DNA of 64,000 nt from Mycolicibacterium duvalii (lineage in GTDB: Bacteria; Actinomycetota; Actinomycetes; Mycobacteriales; Mycobacteriaceae), in contig NZ_AP022563.1 of the NCBI RefSeq assembly GCF_010726645.1, forward strand, positions 2,170,001-2,234,000, read 5' to 3'. A program made the position numbers and the translations under genes. Below the pieces are notes generated by a model that ran no database searches, was not told where the DNA came from, and saw only the letters and a program-made list of their open reading frames with translations. Positions 56,373 to 64,000 of this stretch are shown here, one piece after another; the first letter of the stretch is position 1, and every line of letters begins with the position of its first letter.

Positions 56373-57071
56373 GTGCTCACCGAGCTCGGTGACGCCGCGC
56401 CGCTGTTCTTACACGGCGCCTGGGTGACGCTGCTGTACACGGTGCTCGGCGCGCTGGCAGCATTGCTGGTCTCGTTCGTGTTCGGGCTGATGGCGCTGTC
56501 GGGTTCGATGCTCGTGCGCGGCGTCTCCCGCACCATCGTGGAGTTCTTTCGCGGCACGTCGCTGGTGATCCAGCTGTTGTGGATCTTCTTCGTGCTGCCG
56601 CAGCTGGGGCTGAGGTTCGAGCCGATGGCGGCCGCCACCATCGCGTTCGGGCTGAACTTCGGGGCCTACGGGTCGGAAATCGTCCGCGGCGCAATCGCTT
56701 CGGTACCGACGCCGCAGTGGGAGGCCACCGTCGCTCTGGGGCTGGGGCGGGTCCAGCGGATGCGGCGGGTCATCCTGCCGCAGGCGTTGCCCGAGATGAT
56801 CCCGCCGTTCGGCAATCTGTGGATCCAGATCCTCAAGAGCTCGTCGCTGCTGTACCTGATCGGCATCACCGAGCTGACCTTCGAGGTCAAACAGCTGCAG
56901 TTCGAGATCGGCAGCATGGCTGCCTTCAGCATCGCGCTGGTGGTGTACTTCCTGCTGGCCCAGGCCCTGGTCGCGGCGACGCGGTGGGTCGAGGTGCGCA
57001 CGGCCGCCCGCGTGGGCCGCGGTCCGAAAGCCGTCGTCGTCAGCGCACCCGGGGCGGTGGGCACCGCGTGA
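56373..57071 (+). CDS. ehuC: ehu-type ABC permease 1
   Basis: 232 aa with five membrane segments of the HisM family. The EAA loop is EATVALGLGRVQRMRRVILPQALPEMIPP. The N-terminus LFLHGAWVTLLYTVLGALAALL is usual for amino-acid permeases. It overlaps ehuD by 4 nt. Confidence 0.85.
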   Translation: MLTELGDAAPLFLHGAWVTLLYTVLGALAALLVSFVFGLMALSGSMLVRGVSRTIVEFFRGTSLVIQLLWIFFVLPQLGLRFEPMAAATIAFGLNFGAYGSEIVRGAIASVPTPQWEATVALGLGRVQRMRRVILPQALPEMIPPFGNLWIQILKSSSLLYLIGITELTFEVKQLQFEIGSMAAFSIALVVYFLLAQALVAATRWVEVRTAARVGRGPKAVVVSAPGAVGTA

Positions 57072-57736
57072 CCGGCGAACGCAGCCTGTGGGATTGGGAC
57101 TACGCGGCAGACGTGCTGCCGGGACTGCTCACCGCGTTCCTGAAGCTGACCCTGGGGATCACCGCGGCGGCGTCGGCGGTGGCCATCGTGGCGGGGTTGG
57201 CGCTGGTGCTGCTGCGTCGCGCCGACAGCCGCTGGATCAGCTGGCCGGCGTATGCGGTGATTGAATTCGTGCGCAGCACCCCGATCCCGATCCAGTTGTT
57301 CTTCGTCTACTTCGGGCTCCCGGTGCTCGGCATCCGGCCCAGCGCGTTGATCACCGGCATCGCGGTGCTCGGCGTGCACTATGCCTGCTACATGTCGGAG
57401 GTCTACCGCGCCGGCATCGATGCCATCCCGCCGGGCCAGTGGGAGGCCGCCACCGCGTTGTCGCTGCCGCCCTACCGAACCTGGCGAGCCGTGATCCTGC
57501 CGCAGGTGATCCGCCGCGTTCTGCCGTCGACGGGCAATCAGGTGATCGCGCTGTTCAAGGAGACACCGTTCCTGATCGTCATCGGAGTGGCCGAGATGGT
57601 CACGGTGGCCAACCAGTTCGGTGGCCAGAACTACCGCTACATCGAACCCATCACCATCGCCGGCCTGATCTTCCTGGCGGCGAGTTACCCCACCTCGGTC
57701 CTGATGAGAAAGCTGGAGATTCGCCTTGCCCAGTGA
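57068..57736 (+). CDS. ehuD: ehu-type ABC permease 2
   Basis: 222 aa from GTG 57068; the longer frame from 56579 lies within ehuC. HisM-family permease with the EAA loop EAATALSLPPYRTWRAVILPQVI and the typical FVRSTPIPIQLFFVYFGLP. It forms the heterodimeric channel with EhuC. The 3' end overlaps ehuA by 11 bases. Confidence 0.87.
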   Translation: MTGERSLWDWDYAADVLPGLLTAFLKLTLGITAAASAVAIVAGLALVLLRRADSRWISWPAYAVIEFVRSTPIPIQLFFVYFGLPVLGIRPSALITGIAVLGVHYACYMSEVYRAGIDAIPPGQWEAATALSLPPYRTWRAVILPQVIRRVLPSTGNQVIALFKETPFLIVIGVAEMVTVANQFGGQNYRYIEPITIAGLIFLAASYPTSVLMRKLEIRLAQ

Positions 57737-58517
57737 GCAGCCGGCCACCCCGATGGTCCGATTCGCCGACGTGGTCAAACGATTCGGTGACAAGACCGTC
57801 CTCGACGGGATGAACTTCACCGTCGCGCCCGGGGAGCGCGTCACCCTGATCGGCCCGTCCGGCTCCGGCAAGACCACGATCCTGCGGCTGCTGATGACCC
57901 TGGAGCGGGTCACCGACGGGGTGATCTGGGTCGACGGTCAGCCGCTGACCCACCAGCAGCGCGGCGAGAAGTTGGTGCCGGCCTCGGAGAAATACCTGCG
58001 GCGGGTGCGCCGCCGCATCGGCATGGTGTTCCAGCAGTTCAACCTGTTCCCGAACATGACGGTCATCGAGAACGTCATAGAGGCACCGGTGTCGGTGCTG
58101 GGTCTGAGCAAGGACGAAGCACGCACCCGCGGCACCGAACTCCTCGACCGCGTCGGCATGGCCGACTTCGTCGACGCGCACCCCACCCGGCTGTCAGGCG
58201 GGCAACAACAGCGGGTGGCGATCGCCAGGGCGCTGGCGATGTCGCCCGACATCCTGCTGCTCGACGAGGTGACCTCGGCACTGGATCCCGAGCTCGTCGT
58301 CGACGTGCTCGACGTGCTGCGCGACATCGCCGAGGACACCGACATCACCATGTTGATCGTCACCCACGAAATGCGCTTCGCCCGAGACGTTTCCGACCGG
58401 GTGCTGATGTTCGACAACGGCGTCATCGTCGAAGACGGTCCGCCGTCGAAGATCTTCAACGATCCCGAGCACGAACGCACCCGCACATTCCTGCGGGCGG
58501 TGCTCGAGGAGCGGTGA
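57726..58517 (+). CDS. ehuA: ehu-type ABC ATP-binding protein
   Basis: 263 aa. Walker A GPSGSGKTT (about 38-46), Q-loop MVFQQFNLFPNM, signature LSGGQQQRV, Walker B ILLLDEVTSALDP, H-loop LIVTHEM. Amino-acid importer subtype. Last gene of ehuBCDA; two bases separate it from the convergent membrane protein gene. Confidence 0.9.
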   Translation: MPSEQPATPMVRFADVVKRFGDKTVLDGMNFTVAPGERVTLIGPSGSGKTTILRLLMTLERVTDGVIWVDGQPLTHQQRGEKLVPASEKYLRRVRRRIGMVFQQFNLFPNMTVIENVIEAPVSVLGLSKDEARTRGTELLDRVGMADFVDAHPTRLSGGQQQRVAIARALAMSPDILLLDEVTSALDPELVVDVLDVLRDIAEDTDITMLIVTHEMRFARDVSDRVLMFDNGVIVEDGPPSKIFNDPEHERTRTFLRAVLEER

Positions 58518-58519
58518 GA

Positions 58520-59107
58520 TCACCCGACGTCCCGGGGCGCGCCGGCCAGCACGTCGTCGGGCCAGCGGGCCGCCGCCGCGTGACCGGCCAGCAGTTTGAG
58601 ATAGAACACCGGGCCGAACCACCGCGCCGACGGGTACGGCTCCAGCGCCGCGTCCAGCGCGATCCCCGCGGCTGTGAGCACCCACCCCAACGGCCTTCGG
58701 TGCGCGCGCAACCGGCGGATCACCGCGGTGGCCCCCAGCAGGTAGCCGTATCGCAGCCCGGAGTGCACCCAGCCACGGCGCGACGCACCGTCGACCCACG
58801 CCAGAACCAGCGGATGCACATGCACGACCGCGAAGCGCAGGTGGTCGGCGTCGGACTGGCCGGGCCGCTCGTACCAGCGGGCGCAGGCGGCGGTGTTGTT
58901 GGCCCAGGCGCCGCCCCACAGGTCCACCGCGGCAACCACCAGCAGCGCCGTCCTCGACGCCGTCAGCCGGCGCGCGCGGGCGCGGCGCACTGCCGCCACC
59001 CCACCCAGTCCGGCCAGCGTCAACGTCGTGGCGGTACCCACCGGAGTCGTCTCCGGGCCCACGAACTCCAGCCAGGCCCGCCGCACCGGGCCGAGCCCGC
59101 GCGTCAT
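58520..59107 (-). CDS. hypothetical membrane protein
   Basis: 195 aa from ATG 59107, which overlaps the methyltransferase stop by ATGA; the longer frame to 59569 is within that gene. About three weakly hydrophobic segments (TALLVVAAVDLWGGA, GYLLGATAVI, LGWVLTAAGIALDAAL) and many Arg, Trp and His. No family is recognised. It is probably co-transcribed with the RNA methyltransferase and the APC permease. Confidence 0.6.
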   Translation of the reverse strand: MTRGLGPVRRAWLEFVGPETTPVGTATTLTLAGLGGVAAVRRARARRLTASRTALLVVAAVDLWGGAWANNTAACARWYERPGQSDADHLRFAVVHVHPLVLAWVDGASRRGWVHSGLRYGYLLGATAVIRRLRAHRRPLGWVLTAAGIALDAALEPYPSARWFGPVFYLKLLAGHAAAARWPDDVLAGAPRDVG

Positions 59108-60321
59108 CGCTGCGCCGCCCGGGTCAGCACGGCGACGCACTCGACGTGGTGGGTCAGCGGGAACGAGTCGAACACCCGCAGCGCCTCCACCGCATATCCC
59201 TGCGACCGGTACAGGCCGATGTCGCGGGCGAAAGATGCTGCCTCGCAGCCGATGTGAACGACTCGCGGCACGTTGGCCGCCGACAACTGCTCGATCACCT
59301 CGCGACCGGCACCGGTGCGCGGCGGGTCGAGCACCGCGACGTCGGCGCCGCGCCCGAAGGTGCGCAGCGCGCGGCGTACCGAATCGTTGACCACGGTGAC
59401 ACAGCTCAGGTCGGCCAGCGCGGTGCGCGCGGCTCGGGAGGCGCCCCGCGAAGTGTCGACACTGATCACCCGGCCGCTGTCCCCGACGGCACCGGCCAGC
59501 GCCGCGGCGAACACACCTGCGCCGCCGTAGAGGTCCCACGCGGTCATCCCTGCCGCCAGCCCGGCCCACTCGGCGACGAGCTGGCTGTAGCGATCCGGCG
59601 CCTCGCGGTGCGCCTGCCAGAACGCGGTGACCGGGATCCGCCAGGTACGTCCCGACACCCGTTGCACCGCCTCATATCCCCCTTCGACGACGGCGGTCTT
59701 GCGGCCGCCGCGCCGGCCCGCCGTCACGATATGGCGCACTCCGTCGTCGTCGACGGCCACGTGCACCGCCGCCCCGGGCGGCCAGTGGGCGTCGGCGATC
59801 CCGGAAAGCATGCCGTGCGGGAGTTGCGCACAGTCCAGACGGTGTACCAATTCGGCACTGTGATAGCGGTGAAAGCCCGCGCGGCCATCCGCCGAGGTGG
59901 CCAGTCGCACCCTGGTTCGCCAGCCCGCGGCCTCGCCCGCACCGAGCGGTTCGGCGGTCGCCTCGTCCTCCTCGCGCCACCGGTAACCACCAAGGCGGGC
60001 AAGTTGATTGGCTACCACCGCACCCTTGATGCGACGCGCGACCGCGGGTTCGACGAACGCCAGATCACAGCAGCCCGCGCGACCGGGGCCGGCGATCGGG
60101 CAGATCGGGTCGATCCGTCCGGGAGCGGGCTCCAGCACCTCGGTCACCTCGGCGGTCCAGTAGGACGCGCGCTGCTCGACGATGCGCGCCCGTACGGTCT
60201 CCCCCGGCAGTGCGTAGCGCACGAAGACCACCCGGCCGTCGTGGCGGGCCACGCAGCTGCCGCCGTTGGCGGCGGCGTCGGTGTGCAGCACCAGGTCGTC
60301 CGGTGCGATGACCCCGCTCAA
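59104..60321 (-). CDS. class I SAM-dependent RNA methyltransferase (TRAM, RumA/TrmA-like)
   Basis: 405 aa from TTG 60321, overlapping the APC permease stop as TTGA; the length agrees with the M. tuberculosis Rv2689c protein as I recall it. An N-terminal TRAM RNA-binding domain (about 6-60), then the Cys cluster CPIAGPGRAGCCDL (usual for a [4Fe-4S] site), and the methyltransferase core DLYGGAGVFAAAL with the catalytic motif VLDPPRTGAG; the later IGCEAASFARDI contains the Cys nucleophile region. It is expected to make 5-methyluridine in rRNA or tRNA. Confidence 0.9.
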   Translation of the reverse strand: MSGVIAPDDLVLHTDAAANGGSCVARHDGRVVFVRYALPGETVRARIVEQRASYWTAEVTEVLEPAPGRIDPICPIAGPGRAGCCDLAFVEPAVARRIKGAVVANQLARLGGYRWREEDEATAEPLGAGEAAGWRTRVRLATSADGRAGFHRYHSAELVHRLDCAQLPHGMLSGIADAHWPPGAAVHVAVDDDGVRHIVTAGRRGGRKTAVVEGGYEAVQRVSGRTWRIPVTAFWQAHREAPDRYSQLVAEWAGLAAGMTAWDLYGGAGVFAAALAGAVGDSGRVISVDTSRGASRAARTALADLSCVTVVNDSVRRALRTFGRGADVAVLDPPRTGAGREVIEQLSAANVPRVVHIGCEAASFARDIGLYRSQGYAVEALRVFDSFPLTHHVECVAVLTRAAQR

Positions 60322-62312
60322 TCCAGGAAACCTCTCCGTGCGTCCCCCGGCGCCGACTGCGGACCCAGCTTCTTCAGCCGTTCCGACGAGGACAACTGCC
60401 AGGGGACCGACGTCACCATCACGTTGGGCTCGAACAGCAGTCTGCCCTTGAGCCGCAACGCACTCTGGTTGTGCAGCACCTGCTCCCACCAGTGTCCGAC
60501 CACGTACTCCGGGATGAACACGGTGACCACCGTACGCGGGGACTCCTTGCTGACCCGTTTGACGTAATCGAGTACCGGGCGGGTGATCTCGCGGTACGGC
60601 GAGGCCACCACCTTCAGCGGCACGCTGATGTCGCTGTTCTCCCATTTGTGCACCAGCTGCCTGGTTTCGGCGTCGTCCACACTGACCGTGATGGCCTCGA
60701 GCGTGTCCGGCCGGGTCGCGCGCGCATAGGCCAGCGCCCGCAGCGTGGGCAGGTGCACGTTGGACACCAGCACGATCGCGTGATTGCGGCTGGGCAGCAC
60801 GACGTCTTCGGTTTCTTCGGCGCGGAACTCGAGCTCGCGGCTGACCGCCGCGTAGTGCCGGTGGATCAGCTTCATCATGCCGAAGAGTGCGCCCATCGCC
60901 AGGATCGTGATCCACGCGCCCGCGACGAATTTCGTGACGACGACGATGATCAGCACTGAGCCGGTACACAGGAAGCCGATGGTGTTGATCAACCGCGACC
61001 GCATCATCCGGCTGCGCATCGCGGCATCGTTTTCGATGCGCAGCAGTCGTGACCAGTGCCGCACCATACCGATCTGGCTCAGCGTGAACGACACGAAGAC
61101 CCCGACGATGTAGAGCTGGATCAGGGCGGTGACCTCGGCCTGGAATGCCACGACGAACGCGATCGCCCCGAAGGCCAGGAACAGGATGCCGTTGGAGAAC
61201 GCCAGCCGGTCGCCGCGGGTGTGCAGCTGACGCGGCAGGAAGCGGTCCTGCGCCAGGATCGAACCGAGCACCGGGAAGCCGTTGAACGCGGTGTTCGCGG
61301 CGAGCATCAGGATCAGCGCGGTGACCCCGGCGATCAGGAACAGTCCGACCGGGAAGTCGTGGAACACCGCGTCGGCGAGTTGAGCGATCAGCGTCCGCTG
61401 CCGATAGTCTTCGGGCGCGCCGTCCAGCTGTTCGAGGGGCCGCTCGGCGATCTGCACTCCGGTGGCCTTGGCCAACATGATCATGCCCATGAACAGCGTG
61501 ATCGCGATGACGCCGAGCAGCAGCAGCGTGGTCGCGGCGTTGCGCGACTTGGGCTTCTGGAACGCGGGCACCCCGTTGCTGATCGCCTCCACACCGGTCA
61601 GGGCCGCACTGCCCGACGAGAACGCCCGGGCGACGAGGAAGACCAGCGCGATTCCGAGGACGTCGCCGTGCTCGGCATGCATCTCGAAGTCGGCCGACTC
61701 GGCCCGCAACTCGTGGCCCAGCCCGTAGATCTGGAAGAACCCCCAGCCGAGCATGGCGAACATGCCGATCATGAAGGCGTAGGTCGGGATGGCGAACGCC
61801 CGGCCGGACTCGCGGATGCCGCGCATGTTCAACGAGGCCAGCACCACGATCGCCACCACGGCGAACCAGACCTTGTGCTCGCCGATGAACGGCACCGCCG
61901 AGCCGATGTTCGACATCGCCGAAGACATCGACACCGCCACCGTCAGCACGTAGTCGATGAGCAGCGCGCTGGCGACGGTCAACCCGGCGGTCGGCCCGAG
62001 GTTGGTGGTGACGACCTCGTAGTCGCCGCCCCCCGACGGGTAGGCGTGCACGTTCTGCCGGTAGCTGGCGATCACGATGAGCATGACCGCGGCGACCGCG
62101 AGCCCGATCCACGGCGCCATCGAGTAGGCCGCCAGCCCCGCCACCGAGAGGACCAGGAAGATCTCCTCGGGGGCGTAGGCCACCGACGACAGCGCGTCGG
62201 AGGCAAACACGGGCAGCGCGATGCGCTTGGGCAGCAGGGTGTGCGACAGCCGGTCGCTGCGGAACGGCCTGCCGAGGACGAGCCGACGCGCGACGGTCGA
62301 AAGCTTGGACAC
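60318..62312 (-). CDS. APC family permease with C-terminal soluble domain (Rv2690c-like)
   Basis: 664 aa from GTG 62312; the frame extending to 63044 is antisense to the TrkA genes. Twelve membrane segments, with the APC first-helix motif VFASDALSSVAYAPEEI and PSGGGDYEVVTTNLGP. A cytoplasmic domain of about 200 residues follows (IVLVSNVHLPTLRALAYARATRPDTLEAITV in outline). This type sits beside TrkA (Ceo) genes and may move potassium or an amino acid; the direction is not known. Divergent from ceoB, with 117 bases between. Confidence 0.88.
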   Translation of the reverse strand: MSKLSTVARRLVLGRPFRSDRLSHTLLPKRIALPVFASDALSSVAYAPEEIFLVLSVAGLAAYSMAPWIGLAVAAVMLIVIASYRQNVHAYPSGGGDYEVVTTNLGPTAGLTVASALLIDYVLTVAVSMSSAMSNIGSAVPFIGEHKVWFAVVAIVVLASLNMRGIRESGRAFAIPTYAFMIGMFAMLGWGFFQIYGLGHELRAESADFEMHAEHGDVLGIALVFLVARAFSSGSAALTGVEAISNGVPAFQKPKSRNAATTLLLLGVIAITLFMGMIMLAKATGVQIAERPLEQLDGAPEDYRQRTLIAQLADAVFHDFPVGLFLIAGVTALILMLAANTAFNGFPVLGSILAQDRFLPRQLHTRGDRLAFSNGILFLAFGAIAFVVAFQAEVTALIQLYIVGVFVSFTLSQIGMVRHWSRLLRIENDAAMRSRMMRSRLINTIGFLCTGSVLIIVVVTKFVAGAWITILAMGALFGMMKLIHRHYAAVSRELEFRAEETEDVVLPSRNHAIVLVSNVHLPTLRALAYARATRPDTLEAITVSVDDAETRQLVHKWENSDISVPLKVVASPYREITRPVLDYVKRVSKESPRTVVTVFIPEYVVGHWWEQVLHNQSALRLKGRLLFEPNVMVTSVPWQLSSSERLKKLGPQSAPGDARRGFLD

Positions 62313-62429
62313 GAGTGCCAAGAGTAAGCCCGCCCACCCCGGACCGCCGCAAAGCTGTAGCGTGCACTCGAGCACAGGTATCCAGCAGCTCGCCGGCGCC
62401 GCGGGCGCAGGCCGGGAAGGACGCAGCAG

Positions 62430-63101
62430 GTGCGCGTAGTGGTGATGGGGTGTGGCCGCGTCGGCGCGTCGCTGGCCGACGGTCTGGCCAGGATCGGTCA
62501 CGACGTCGCGGTGATCGACAGGGACAGCACGGCCTTCCACCGGCTCTCCCCCGACTTCTCGGGTGAGCGCGTGCTGGGCATGGGTTTCGACCGCGACGTT
62601 CTGGTGCGTGCGGGCATCGAGAGCGCGTCCGCGTTCGCCGCAGTGTCCTCCGGCGACAACTCCAACATCATCTCCGCGCGGGTGGCCCGGGAGACGTTCG
62701 GCGTACAGCGCGTCGTGGCGCGCATCTACGACGCCAAACGCGCCGCGGTCTACGAGCGCCTTGGTATCCCGACGGTGGCCACGGTGCCATGGACCACCGA
62801 CCGGTTGCTCAACGTGCTCATGCGTGACACCGAGACCACCAAATGGCGCGACCCCAGCGGCAACGTCGGGGTGACCGAACTGGCGCTGCACGAAGGATGG
62901 GTCGGTCGGCGCATCTCTGACCTGGAGGCGGCGACGTCGGGGCGGGTCGCGTTTCTGATCCGGTTCGGCGGGGGCCTGCTGCCCGACGCCAAGACCGTGG
63001 TGCAGTCCGGCGACCAGGTGTATCTGGCCGCGATCTCCGGGCACATCGCCGAGGCGCTGGCCATCGCGGCGCTGCCACCCAGCGAGGACCCGGAGGGCTA
63101 G
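62430..63101 (+). CDS. ceoB: TrkA-type potassium uptake regulator, first copy (CeoB-like)
   Basis: 223 aa from GTG 62430 with GGGAAGGA 11-18 nt upstream. N-terminal RCK Rossmann domain with GCGRVGASLADGLARIGHDV (GxGxxG) and DRDSTAF (the acidic end of strand 2), then a C-terminal RCK-C domain (about 140-220). Binds NAD(H)/ATP and gates a Trk/Ktr potassium channel. The stop overlaps the region of the second copy (ATG 63104). Matches Rv2691. Confidence 0.9.
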   Translation: MRVVVMGCGRVGASLADGLARIGHDVAVIDRDSTAFHRLSPDFSGERVLGMGFDRDVLVRAGIESASAFAAVSSGDNSNIISARVARETFGVQRVVARIYDAKRAAVYERLGIPTVATVPWTTDRLLNVLMRDTETTKWRDPSGNVGVTELALHEGWVGRRISDLEAATSGRVAFLIRFGGGLLPDAKTVVQSGDQVYLAAISGHIAEALAIAALPPSEDPEG

Positions 63102-63103
63102 TG

Positions 63104-63769
63104 ATGAAGGTCGCCATCGCCGGCGCGGGTGCCGTCGGCCGTTCGATCGCCCGGGAACTCGTCGACGCGCACGAGGTCACCCTGCTGGAGCGCAATCCCG
63201 AGCACATCGACGTCACGGCCATCCCCGCGGCGCACTGGCGGCTCGGCGACGCCTGCGAACTCAGCCTGCTGGAGTCGGTGAAGCTCGAGCAGTTCGACGT
63301 CGTGATCGCCGCCACCGGCGATGACAAGGCCAACGTCGTGCTCAGCCTGCTCTCCAAGACCGAGTTCGCGGTGCCCCGGGTCGTCGCCCGGGTCAACGAC
63401 CCGCGCAACGAGTGGCTCTTCGACGAGGCCTGGGGCGTCGACGTCGCGGTCTCCACACCGCGCATGCTCGCGTCGTTGGTGGAGGAGGCGGTGTCCGTCG
63501 GTGACCTGGTGCGGCTCATGGAGTTCCGCAAAGGCCAGGCGAATCTGGTCGAGATCACGCTGCCGGACGACACGCCGTGGGGTGGCAAGCCGGTCAAACG
63601 ACTGGAACTGCCACGCGATGCAGCACTGGTGACGATCCTGCGCGGAGCGCGGGTCATCGTGCCCGAAGCCGACGAACCACTCGAGGGCGGCGATGAGTTG
63701 TTGTTCGTCGCGGTCACCGAGGTCGAAGACCAGTTGCGCGCCCAGTTGCAGCGCCCACCGAGTCGGTGA
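63104..63769 (+). CDS. ceoC: TrkA-type potassium uptake regulator, second copy (CeoC-like)
   Basis: 221 aa from ATG 63104 (GTG 63101 also possible). RCK domain: MKVAIAGAGAVGRSIARELV and LLERNPEHID; CELSLLESVKLEQFDVVIAATGDDKANVV follows, then RCK-C with DLVRLMEFRKGQANLVEITL. It is paralogous to the previous gene. The two probably act together as one regulator. Matches Rv2692. Confidence 0.9.
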   Translation: MKVAIAGAGAVGRSIARELVDAHEVTLLERNPEHIDVTAIPAAHWRLGDACELSLLESVKLEQFDVVIAATGDDKANVVLSLLSKTEFAVPRVVARVNDPRNEWLFDEAWGVDVAVSTPRMLASLVEEAVSVGDLVRLMEFRKGQANLVEITLPDDTPWGGKPVKRLELPRDAALVTILRGARVIVPEADEPLEGGDELLFVAVTEVEDQLRAQLQRPPSR

Positions 63770-63773
63770 GGCC

Positions 63774-64000
63774 TCAGTCCTGTTCGCTGACCACTTCGTC
63801 GGGCCGGTCATCGCCGACGGCCCGGTCGTCGACGGCGCGGTGCTCGCGCAGCGCCCGCTGGGCGGACCGGATGGCCAGGTAGGTCACCAGCGCCGCCACC
63901 GCGGTCAGCGGCCACCCCATCGCGATCCGCGCGACACCCAGCCAGCCCGTCTGATCGGCGTCGTAGAGGTGCCGCTGCACCACGAACCGCGACGCGAACA
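63774..64000 (-). CDS. DUF3159 family membrane protein (5' truncated by window)
   Basis: The reading frame continues to the edge of the window (FASRFVVQRHLYDAD upstream of the GTG at 63983). The visible part is the C-terminus: LYDADQTGWLGVARIAMGWPLTAVAALVTYLAIRS, a DUF3159 ending with one membrane segment and a charged tail. It matches the position of Rv2693c. Function unknown. It converges on ceoC with a gap of 4 bases. Confidence 0.8.
   Translation of the reverse strand, partial: FASRFVVQRHLYDADQTGWLGVARIAMGWPLTAVAALVTYLAIRSAQRALREHRAVDDRAVGDDRPDEVVSEQD

Noticed and set aside
62405..62429. SRP-RNA-like tip (GGGAAGGACGCAGCAG)
   Set aside because: There is no matching stem on either side, and the bases can be explained as the region just before the ceoB start.

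Overview
The window is high-GC actinobacterial DNA from a mycobacterium, most likely a rapid grower (Mycolicibacterium type). The evidence is a complete yrbE/mce operon, a mycofactocin-type dehydrogenase, arabinan biosynthesis (AftC), ClpC2, frequent GTG/TTG starts, 1-4 nt gene overlaps and predicted leaderless promoters. From about 29.5 kb to the right edge the gene order follows the M. tuberculosis Rv2667-Rv2693c neighbourhood (from memory): clpC2, secreted protein, GNAT, ZapE ATPase, RibD-like reductase, TAP-like hydrolase, aftC, msrB, hemQ, hemY, hemE, DUF3000, RNase D, dxs, a three-gene ABC exporter, a TRAM-domain RNA methyltransferase, an APC permease, two TrkA proteins and a DUF3159 protein. 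Several genes appear to interrupt this backbone: a c-di-GMP protein, an alpha/beta hydrolase, a secreted lipase, nhaA, a second ABC exporter and an ehu-type uptake system.

The left part (1-24.4 kb) looks like an accessory lipid import and degradation locus. It holds SDR dehydrogenases (one mycofactocin-type), a crotonase, two cytochrome P450s, an acyl-CoA synthetase, a type III CoA-transferase, an isochorismatase-fold protein, an LLM flavin/F420 oxidoreductase and an eight-gene yrbE-mce operon with two Mce-associated genes. A FadR-type GntR regulator and a TetR regulator lie in the same block. Sites matching the FadR-type consensus TNGTNNNACNA sit upstream of the mce operon (two copies) and in the crotonase/dehydrogenase divergent promoter, so the GntR protein may control the block. 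The substrate is unknown.

From 24.7 to 27.3 kb lie two insertion sequences: an IS3-family element with recognisable terminal repeats and a frameshifted orfB, ending directly before an intact ISL3-type transposase gene. Small, mostly uncharacterised genes follow (27.3-29.5 kb). clpC2 comes next, with two near-identical 19-bp palindromes lying on its -35 and -10 boxes.

Between 48 and 55 kb, three transporter transcription units (nhaA, an ABC exporter at 49.7 kb and the ABC exporter ending at 54.6 kb) share a 23-nt element. In each case it begins 6-8 nt after a plausible -10 box, 54-60 nt before the start codon. It is the most unusual signal seen here and could be a cis-acting RNA, a leaderless leader peptide or a regulator site. 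An 18-bp perfect inverted repeat separates hemE from the divergent DUF3000 gene. The right end holds an ehuBCDA-like ABC importer, then the RNA methyltransferase, APC permease and potassium-uptake genes.
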